Below, one piece after another: positions 59,112 to 64,000 of a stretch of 64,000 bases of DNA (its first letter is position 1; each line of letters starts with the position of its first letter). The position numbers were made by a program, and so were the translations under genes. This DNA comes from Candidatus Omnitrophota bacterium (lineage in GTDB: Bacteria > Hinthialibacterota > Hinthialibacteria > OLB16). The notes beneath the pieces were generated by a model that did no database searches, was not told the origin of the DNA, and saw nothing but the letters and a program-made list of their open reading frames with translations. The DNA lies in the NCBI GenBank assembly GCA_020632575.1, contig JACKFH010000003.1, positions 124,001 to 188,000 of the forward strand, given 5' to 3'.

Positions 59112-59633
59112 TTAGTCCTGTTTCGTCGGCACGTAGTCCTTCGATTTTCCCTTCGGGATGGAGAGTGTCTGCCAATCCGCCAATTTCTGGATCTTCGCAA
59201 GCACAACGATCTGCCCCACATGATAACTGTAGTGCGAGAGTTGGCGATGGAGCGCATCGATGACAGTCAGCGGCTGACCACGTACGGTGACCTCCTTCTC
59301 CAGATCCTCGTTCTTCAGTCCTCCAATCGTATTCAGCGTGACCCTCCACCCCTCCTCCCAAAGCCGCAGATAATCCTCGCGAGTCCTCTCGGGCCGAAAA
59401 GTAAACTCCCCATCCCGGTCGCGCCACTCCTTGTTCCCATCGCTGGTCAGGAAATCGGTCCACCGCGAGAGCATGTTTCCATGAAGGTGTTGGATGAGGA
59501 CTCCGATACAATTCGATTCGGAATCGGGGGTCCACCGAAAAGCCTCATCGGAGGTCATCTGCTGAAAGGTTCGATCGCCGAGGCTTTTGACCGCTTCGAA
59601 GCGGAAGAGGAGGGATTCGAGGAAGGGGGTCAT
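59112..59633 (-). CDS. DinB-like (DUF1572) four-helix protein
   Basis: The 173-residue protein has the DinB/YfiT superfamily pattern: an early His (IGVLIQHLHGNMLSRWTDFL) and a C-terminal pair in HRQLSHYSYHVGQIVVLAKI, giving a probable three-His metal site. Length and sequence fit DUF1572. Metal-dependent thiol or other small-molecule transferases are known in the superfamily; activity here is not known. Its ATG overlaps the stop of the ParE-like toxin (4 nt), so it is the last gene of an overlapping four-gene operon. Confidence 0.8.
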   Translation of the reverse strand: MTPFLESLLFRFEAVKSLGDRTFQQMTSDEAFRWTPDSESNCIGVLIQHLHGNMLSRWTDFLTSDGNKEWRDRDGEFTFRPERTREDYLRLWEEGWRVTLNTIGGLKNEDLEKEVTVRGQPLTVIDALHRQLSHYSYHVGQIVVLAKIQKLADWQTLSIPKGKSKDYVPTKQD

Positions 59634-59944
59634 ATGAGTTCACGCAATATCGGATCAAGATCCCGCTTGCCATGGAGGATCCGCATCACCTCGATTGAAT
59701 CCTCAAGGGGTTGATCGAAAACCATGATGTCTTCGAATCCTGGTATGGGCCATGATCTGAGCTCCGGCACGCGTGGGTTTTCCACTGCTCGTGGCTTTCC
59801 GATCCGTGGCATCTGAAGCAGCCGCTCATACGCCGCCTCGAGCTCCACCAGAAACCGGTCCGCGGCTTGCTCGCTATCGGCCGCGATGTAAAAGTAGATG
59901 TCCCTCATATCGAGGAGGGCTTGTTTTCTTTTAACAAGCCTCAC
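59630..59944 (-). CDS. ParE/RelE-family toxin
   Basis: The frame is open to 60067, but GTG 59944 gives the complete ParE N-terminus (VKRKQALLDMRDIYFYIA), with AAGAAGA just upstream; it overlaps the preceding antitoxin-like gene by 14 nt. The 104-residue protein continues with AADRFLVELEAAYERLLQMP, GKPRAVENPRVPELRSWPIP, GFEDIMVFDQP and IEVMRILHGKRDLDPIL, all matching the ParE/RelE fold. ParE toxins inhibit gyrase and RelE toxins cleave mRNA; sequence alone favours the ParE side. Confidence 0.88.
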   Translation of the reverse strand: MRLVKRKQALLDMRDIYFYIAADSEQAADRFLVELEAAYERLLQMPRIGKPRAVENPRVPELRSWPIPGFEDIMVFDQPLEDSIEVMRILHGKRDLDPILRELI

Positions 59945-60194
59945 TCTTCTTCTTTTCCCACGCTGCTTTAAAGTCCGCCCGTCTCTTTTCCCAGCATCCT
60001 TCCTCGAGTTCGACCGCCTCGGTTTCCAGTGCCTCCTGAATCTTCTCTTCGAGAATCCCTTGAGCACGCTTCCGCAGGGATTCCATTAATAGTTCCTTTG
60101 CGTAGGCGTCAAGTGTGTCATAGCCAGCGGATTTTGCGGCCTGATGGATAAGGGGCTCCAAGTGATCGGGAACGGAAAAGGTCACTGTCGTCAT
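59931..60194 (-). CDS. Second antitoxin-like protein (ribbon-helix-helix type N-terminus)
   Basis: The 87-residue protein begins TTVTFSVPDHLEPLIHQAAK with a ribbon-helix-helix-like pattern, then LDAYAKELLMESLRKRAQGI, and ends with a charged helix (ADFKAAWEKKKSEAC) that could bind a toxin. It lies between the ParD-like gene (4-nt overlap) and the ParE-like toxin (14-nt overlap). Having two antitoxin-like genes before one toxin is unusual; one may be the cognate partner and the other an accessory repressor. Confidence 0.65.
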   Translation of the reverse strand: MTTVTFSVPDHLEPLIHQAAKSAGYDTLDAYAKELLMESLRKRAQGILEEKIQEALETEAVELEEGCWEKRRADFKAAWEKKKSEAC

Positions 60195-60544
60195 ATTGGT
60201 TTCACTTGCCTCCCGACCAACTTCTTTCCCTCAGTCCGAATGAATGCCCAATCCTCATCAGTCCATTCGGTCGCCTCTTCATGCTTCGCTTCAAGGACTT
60301 TTTGTTCCAGTAATTTCTCTCTGGCCTTCCTCTTGATCGCATCCATGTCGAGTTCACTAAACTCACCTCGCTCATACTGGTCCAATCCGGACTGGATCAT
60401 TCCTTTCAATTCGGAATACCCCTTCTCCCATTCCTCAAGGGCGAGGAGGGAGGCCGACAGAACTTCTTCTTTGGATTCAAATTGTTTGGATTCAAGGAAC
60501 CGGTTGACGATCTTCTCTTGTTCTGAAGTGAGCGTGATTTCCAT
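60191..60544 (-). CDS. ParD-like antitoxin
   Basis: The 117-residue protein opens EITLTSEQEKIVNRFLESKQ and continues FESKEEVLSASLLALEEW, a close match to ParD-type antitoxins (usually 80-95 residues). The longer C-terminus (AREKLLEQKVLEAKHEEATE, ending VKPI) is charged. It is first in the operon and its stop overlaps the start of the next gene (ATGA). The 63 bp upstream, up to the carbamoyltransferase end, hold a GGAGG site before the ATG but no clear promoter. Confidence 0.75.
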   Translation of the reverse strand: MEITLTSEQEKIVNRFLESKQFESKEEVLSASLLALEEWEKGYSELKGMIQSGLDQYERGEFSELDMDAIKRKAREKLLEQKVLEAKHEEATEWTDEDWAFIRTEGKKLVGRQVKPI

Positions 60545-60607
60545 GTTTTCCTCCCAAGATCAATATACCACAGATTGATCGAGAGCGGTCAAGGTTTATT
60601 AAACTTC

Positions 60608-62338
60608 TCATCCCTTCTTACAAAAAAACGGCCCCATCGCGAGCACATCCATCTTGGTCCGGGTGTAACAATCGATCGCCTCTTCCGGGGCGCAGACGAT
60701 GGGTTCGTTTTCGTTGAAGCTGGTGTTGAGGATGACCGGGATGCCGGTGCGTTTTTCGAAGGTTTGGATGAGGTCGTAGTAGAGGGGGTTTTCGTTTCGG
60801 GAAACCGATTGGAGGCGGCCCGTGTTGTCGACATGGTTGACCGCGCAGAGGCGTTCGCGCCACTCCGGTTTGATCTCGTAAACATGCAGCATGAAGGGGG
60901 AGGGGTGAGTCTTCTCGAAGAGTTCGGCTTGCCTCTCGACCAGGACCGACGGGGCAAAGGGACGAAAAGCCTCGCGATGTTTGATGCGAGCGTTGAGGAT
61001 GTCCTTCATATCGGGGCGCCCCGGATGCGCGAGGATCGAACGATTCCCCAAGGCGCGCGGTCCCCATTCCATCCGACCCTGGAACCAGCCCACCACATTG
61101 CCCGCTTCGATCTCGGTGGCGGTCGCATCGAGGAGGGACTCCCGATCCAGTTTCCTGTAAGCCACTCCCGCCGACTGAAGCGCAGCCTCCATTTCGGACT
61201 CGGTAAACTCCGGGCCGAGATAAGAGTTCTCCATCACGTATCTCTTGCCCTCTTTGAGGATCGAGTTGGAGACATAGAGCGCGGCCCCCAAAGCCAGGCC
61301 CTCATCGCCCGCCGCCGGTTGGATGCAGGTCTCGGTGAAAGGGGTTTCGTCGAACATTTTTCCATTGGCGACACTGTTGAGGACACATCCCCCCGACATG
61401 GCGATCCGCTCGTGAGGAATTTTCTGATGGAGCAGGTTGAGCAGGTGCATGTACCCCTTCTCGAACACCCGTTGAAGGCCGAAGGCCAAATCCTGGTCGC
61501 GTTCGGGAATGTCCGTGTAGGGTTCGCGCGCCTCGCCAAAGAGTTTGACCATCTCGTCGGAATAGTGGCGGTGCACCGCCACCTGGCCGCTGTTGTCGAT
61601 GGACAACCCCTGGCTCTCGCCAAAAGGGACAAAGAATTTTGGATTGAGTTCGACACCGTTGTCGGTCAGGATCACCATCTCCTCAAAAATGTCGTGATAG
61701 GCATCCTTCCCCAGCGGCGCGAGGCCCATCACCTTCCCCTCGTCGCCATACTTCTGGTAGCCGATGAACTCGCAAATCATCGTATAAAGCGATCCAAGGG
61801 AATGCGGGACATAGATCCGGTGTTTGATATCGATCTCGGTCCCCTCGCAATCCGCCATCATGCAGGTGACAAAGTCGCCCGAACCATCGAGCGAGAATCC
61901 CGCGCACTTCTCCCAGGGGGAAATAAAATAGGCGCTGGCCACATGCGCGAGATGGTGTTCGATGTGGTGTTCGGCGAAACGAAGAGAGGCTGGGTCGACC
62001 TCGCACTCCCGAGAGATTAGCTGCTTGAGATCGTCGACCATTCCCCGCGAGGTCTGAGTCTTGATCAGTTTGAGGAGACGCGTCGGGTTCCGAAGGGCGT
62101 ACTCGATCTTCTTGGCGCGGTTGGCGGAGGAGTCGCGGCCGAATGCGACCGCGTCGATATCCTTGAAATCGAGTCCGGCGGTGTCGAGACACCGCCGGAT
62201 CGCGTGGGTGGGAAAGCGCGCGTAATACTTGACCCGATTGAGACGCTCCTCGGCGATCGCGGCGACCGGTTGGCCATCGACCAAGAGAGCCGCCGACGCG
62301 CCCGCGTGAAAAGCATTGAGACCGAGGATGACGCTCAA
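60608..62338 (-). CDS. Carbamoyltransferase (NodU/TobZ family)
   Basis: Transfers a carbamoyl group, via carbamoyl-AMP, to a small-molecule or glycan hydroxyl. The 576-residue protein has the Kae1-like N-terminal domain (ILGLNAFHAGASAALLVDG, AAIAEERLNR, metal-binding region HHIEHHLAHVASAYFIS, GFSLDGSGDFVT, YGDEGKVMGLAPLG, MSGGCVLNSVANGKMF) and the C-terminal domain (GRMEWGPRALGNRSILAHPG, IKHREAFRPFAPSVL, NTSFNENEPIVCAPEEAI). Substrate unknown: family members modify Nod factors, tobramycin and other natural products. It precedes the end of ndk by 36 bp and may be cotranscribed. Confidence 0.92.
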   Translation of the reverse strand: MSVILGLNAFHAGASAALLVDGQPVAAIAEERLNRVKYYARFPTHAIRRCLDTAGLDFKDIDAVAFGRDSSANRAKKIEYALRNPTRLLKLIKTQTSRGMVDDLKQLISRECEVDPASLRFAEHHIEHHLAHVASAYFISPWEKCAGFSLDGSGDFVTCMMADCEGTEIDIKHRIYVPHSLGSLYTMICEFIGYQKYGDEGKVMGLAPLGKDAYHDIFEEMVILTDNGVELNPKFFVPFGESQGLSIDNSGQVAVHRHYSDEMVKLFGEAREPYTDIPERDQDLAFGLQRVFEKGYMHLLNLLHQKIPHERIAMSGGCVLNSVANGKMFDETPFTETCIQPAAGDEGLALGAALYVSNSILKEGKRYVMENSYLGPEFTESEMEAALQSAGVAYRKLDRESLLDATATEIEAGNVVGWFQGRMEWGPRALGNRSILAHPGRPDMKDILNARIKHREAFRPFAPSVLVERQAELFEKTHPSPFMLHVYEIKPEWRERLCAVNHVDNTGRLQSVSRNENPLYYDLIQTFEKRTGIPVILNTSFNENEPIVCAPEEAIDCYTRTKMDVLAMGPFFCKKG

Positions 62339-62374
62339 GAGACTGGGTCCTGTCCGATCGCGAGAAACACCCGA

Positions 62375-62794
62375 TTAGATGATCTCGGATTCCTCGAAAT
62401 AGATCGGGATTTCGTAAGCCGCCGTGTCGGAGCCATCGCTACCGTGGACGATGTTCTCCTGGATCGCGGTGGCGAAGTCGCCCCGGATGGTGCCCGGTTC
62501 GGCTTCCATCGGCTTGGTCGCGCCCATCATCTTGCGGCACAGGCCGATGGCGTCGGGGCCCTCGATCACCATGGCCACAATCGGGCCAGAGGTGATGAAC
62601 TCGACAAGCTCGCCGAAGAAGGGTCGCTCCTTGTGGACCGCGTAATGAGTCTCGGCCTTCTCCTTGGAGAGTTGCAGCCGCTTGAGGGCGGCGACCTTCA
62701 GACCTTTCTTCTCGAATCTTCCAACCACTTCGCCGATCAACCCGCGCTTGACGCCATCGGGTTTGACCAGAATGAGGGTTCTCTCATCAGCCAT
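62375..62794 (-). CDS. ndk: Nucleoside diphosphate kinase
   Basis: Transfers the gamma phosphate of ATP to NDPs. The 139-residue protein has ERTLILVKPDGVKRGLIGEV, the nucleotide-binding region AVHKERPFFGELVEFITSGP, RKMMGATKPMEAEPGTIRGD and the phospho-His in NIVHGSDGSDTAAYE. ATG 62794, with GGAG 10 nt upstream, gives the normal N-terminus; a longer open frame to 62833 is not needed. First in the transcript with the carbamoyltransferase. Confidence 0.96.
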   Translation of the reverse strand: MADERTLILVKPDGVKRGLIGEVVGRFEKKGLKVAALKRLQLSKEKAETHYAVHKERPFFGELVEFITSGPIVAMVIEGPDAIGLCRKMMGATKPMEAEPGTIRGDFATAIQENIVHGSDGSDTAAYEIPIYFEESEII

Positions 62795-62900
62795 TCTATC
62801 GTATCTCCATTTGTTTGATTGATCCGGTCGCACCTAGGTTTGGCGGGAAAATACCCGAAAATCGGCGACCAAAGAGAGGGAGTGTATGGAATCGGGCTGG

Positions 62901-63050
62901 TTCATGGAAGGGCATGGAAACGGAAACATGGAAAACATGGAGAAAAGCAAATCGCAACGCGATTTGTGGTCACTCCATGCCTTCCATCCACTCCATGGAG
63001 TTCCATGATTCAACGCACGGCGCTGTTCCCGGAACTGCGATTCCGGGAAC
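62901..63050. repeat. Nested inverted repeats rich in CATGGA/TCCATG, then a 10-bp palindrome
   Basis: This is the main content of the 338-bp gap between ndk and the RelE-like gene. Left: TTCATGGAA (62901-62909), CATGGAG (62936-62942) and CAAATCGC (62948-62955) pair with TTCCATGAT (63001-63009), CTCCATG (62973-62979) and GCGATTTG (62959-62966), making a long imperfect hairpin. Right: GTTCCCGGAA (63025-63034) and TTCCGGGAAC (63041-63050) form a perfect 10-bp palindrome with a 6-base loop. Short frames across it are not genes. Confidence 0.6.
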
Positions 63051-63132
63051 CTATGTTCGAGGGGAAATGGACCTACCCGCCGTATCACATAAACATCTTG
63101 TTTGACCCCACGGGAATTCGTAGACTGAGACG

Positions 63133-63423
63133 GTGTTCGAAATTCTCCAAACCGATGAATATTCCCGGTGGTTCGACACCTTGAAAGATCGACAGGCTCG
63201 GTCGCGGATTTTGACACGAATCCGGCGTCTTTCGTTGGGGAATCCCGGGGATGTACGACCGGTGGGCCGGGGTGTTTCCGAGCTCCGTATCAATTACGGT
63301 CCAGGGTATCGCGTCTATTATATCCAAACTGGAGAAGAGGTTCTGCTTCTCCTTGCGGGTGGAGACAAGCGGACCCAAAATCGAGATATCGAAAGAGCGC
63401 TGCAATTGGCGGAGCAGGTATAA
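63133..63423 (+). CDS. RelE/HigB-like toxin
   Basis: The 96-residue protein matches the addiction-module killer family: YSRWFDTLKDRQARSRILTR, IRRLSLGNPGDVRPVGRGVS, ELRINYGPGYRVYYIQ, LLLLAGGDKRTQNRDIERAL. The toxin precedes its antitoxin, as in HigBA. mRNA cleavage at the ribosome is expected. Start is GTG 63133. A weak promoter (TTGTTT 63098-63103, TAGACT 63121-63126, 17-bp spacer) would start transcription at or next to the GTG, so the message may be almost leaderless. Confidence 0.9.
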   Translation: MFEILQTDEYSRWFDTLKDRQARSRILTRIRRLSLGNPGDVRPVGRGVSELRINYGPGYRVYYIQTGEEVLLLLAGGDKRTQNRDIERALQLAEQV

Positions 63424-63432
63424 GGAAGAAGG

Positions 63433-63726
63433 ATGTCAAACCTGAAGACGAAACCGTGGGACGCGGTGGATCATCTCAAGACGGAAGAGGATATGGCCGC
63501 TTACTTGGAAGCCGCTCTCGAAGAGGACGATCCGGAATTGATCTCGGCGGTTCTGGGGGATATCGCTCGCGCCAAAGGGCTCTCCGAAGTCGCCGATCGA
63601 AGCGGGCTCTCACCCGAAGAACTCAGTCAGAAGATGCTTCCCGACGGCAAACCCGACTTCGCGACAGTCCTCAAGATCGTCCGCGCCCTCGGTCTTCGAT
63701 TTCACGCAACCACCGCCACCGGCTAG
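63433..63726 (+). CDS. XRE-type antitoxin (HigA-like)
   Basis: The 97-residue protein has the probable addiction-module antidote layout: an N-terminal TDDDMAAYLEAAL-like stretch (EEDMAAYLEAALEEDDPELI), then a helix-turn-helix (LGDIARAKGLSEVADRSGLS, LGLRFHATTA). It starts 9 bp after the toxin stop; GGAAGAAGG lies next to the ATG. It should neutralise the RelE-like toxin and repress the operon. Confidence 0.9.
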   Translation: MSNLKTKPWDAVDHLKTEEDMAAYLEAALEEDDPELISAVLGDIARAKGLSEVADRSGLSPEELSQKMLPDGKPDFATVLKIVRALGLRFHATTATG

Positions 63727-63835
63727 AGGCCCACCTCGGTGCTGGTCCCGGAACCGCGACTCCGGTTCGCCTTTCCATGGGGGCTGGACTCCTTCGCCCG
63801 AGACTTCTTCCATAGCAAGTATGGACACCCAACCC

Positions 63836-63863
63836 TTGTTCTCATACGTCAAAGACGTACAAT
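63836..63863 (+). promoter_or_regulatory. Promoter and operator of the right-edge toxin gene
   Basis: TTGTTC (63836-63841) and TACAAT (63858-63863) are 16 bp apart. The spacer contains a 6-bp inverted repeat TACGTC-AAA-GACGTA (63845-63859), placed for autoregulation. Upstream, at 63747-63768, is a palindrome-like element related to that at 63025-63050 (17 of 20 bases shared with 63028-63047). Confidence 0.5.
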
Positions 63864-63869
63864 CCAGGA

Positions 63870-64000
63870 ATGGAAGTGGTGGAAACCTCCGTATTCACAA
63901 GGAGCATCGAATCCTTGCTGGATGAGGATGAGTATCGCGCCCTTCAAACTCATTTGGTGGAGAATCCGGAATCCGGATCGATCATCCCCGGGTCCGGTGG
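63870..64000 (+). CDS. RelE-like toxin, N-terminal part (partial)
   Basis: Runs off the right edge; 43 codons visible: MEVVETSVFTRSIESLLDED, then EYRALQTHLVENPESGSIIP and GSGG. This is the standard N-terminus of a RelE/HigB-type toxin group that pairs with an XRE antitoxin downstream. It would be the second toxin-antitoxin locus in a row after the RelE-XRE pair, 144 bp apart. Confidence 0.75.
   Translation, partial: MEVVETSVFTRSIESLLDEDEYRALQTHLVENPESGSIIPGSG

Noticed and set aside
60575..62020. 481-codon plus-strand frame
   Set aside because: Mirror of the carbamoyltransferase in an aligned codon register; the minus-strand protein has full family motifs and the plus-strand product has none.
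62815..63184. Two short plus-strand frames after ndk
   Set aside because: They run through nested palindromes and into the RelE-like gene, and show no domain.
1..64000. tRNA, rRNA, CRISPR array, prophage or insertion-sequence genes
   Set aside because: No cloverleaf-like sequences with a T-loop GTTCAA motif, no regularly spaced repeats, and no transposase, integrase or phage structural motif was recognised in any frame.

Overview
This 64 kb window is chromosomal sequence from a Gram-negative-type bacterium, probably a member of the PVC superphylum or a neighbouring uncultured lineage (Planctomycetota, Omnitrophota, Hydrogenedentota or similar). Evidence for this comes from a PVC-type heme-binding/HEAT protein paired with a membrane-bound-dehydrogenase-type beta-propeller, a tandem DUF1080 protein, several Tat-exported proteins (TIM-barrel sugar isomerase, aldo/keto reductase, PD40 propeller), an LptF/LptG pair (outer membrane LPS export), and a Gld-type ABC cluster. 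The lineage is an inference; the window has no rRNA or tRNA gene to test it. DNA is moderately GC-rich, coding is dense on both strands, and TTG and GTG starts are fairly common.

Layout. 1-3355 (-): three-gene operon of tandem DUF1080 protein, HEAT/cytochrome c and dehydrogenase-like lipoprotein. 3602-5665 (+): Lon-N-domain protein, methyltransferase, ACT-domain GcvR-like protein. 6007-11090 (+): overlapping four-gene ABC transporter/Gld cluster ending in a terminator. 11157-15106: cmk, a staphylococcal-nuclease-like exported protein deeply overlapping recF, and a Tat-type PD40 propeller. 15406-16001: vapBC. 16109-21317: FG-GAP-like protein, a two-repeat unknown, aldo/keto reductase, lepB and an M28-like peptidase with an altered active site. 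21336-27627 (-): hybrid histidine kinase, fmt, and an NtrC/NtrB-type two-component pair. 27873-30396 (+): PIN/TRAM membrane protein and mnmE. 30479-32668: micro-lipoprotein, PIN toxin/antitoxin pair, GNAT and TIM-barrel genes. 32809-35646 (+): Sm-like protein, coiled-coil membrane protein and GH3-like enzyme. 35643-40051 (-): ftsH followed by two overlapping genes. 40442-42959 (+): lptF/lptG-type permeases. 43015-49124: aldolase-SDR fusion, secreted unknown, AhpD-like protein, manC, TPR protein. 49103-50167: an in-frame fusion of 5-formyltetrahydrofolate cyclo-ligase and TsaE. 50212-53746: coaX, hfq, sodA and a PAS histidine kinase. 53907-56826 (-): rplM-rpsI and the C-terminal half of a split carB. 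56864-59029: RcnA/NicO-type metal exporter with a very large His-rich loop. 59112-60544 (-): overlapping ParD/second antitoxin/ParE/DinB-like operon. 60608-62794 (-): carbamoyltransferase and ndk. 63133-64000: RelE-XRE module and the start of a further RelE-like toxin.

The window mixes housekeeping genes (cmk, recF, fmt, mnmE, lepB, ftsH, ndk, coaX, ribosomal proteins) with an accessory layer of five toxin-antitoxin loci. Three of these are preceded, 80-105 bp upstream, by a short GGAA...TTCC-type palindrome. The most notable observations are the cyclo-ligase-TsaE fusion, the ParDE-DinB overlapping operon, the split carB, the palindrome-associated TA modules, two tandem DnaA-box-like sequences downstream of carB, and an M28-like peptidase lacking the usual Glu pair. 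No CRISPR array, prophage or insertion sequence was seen.
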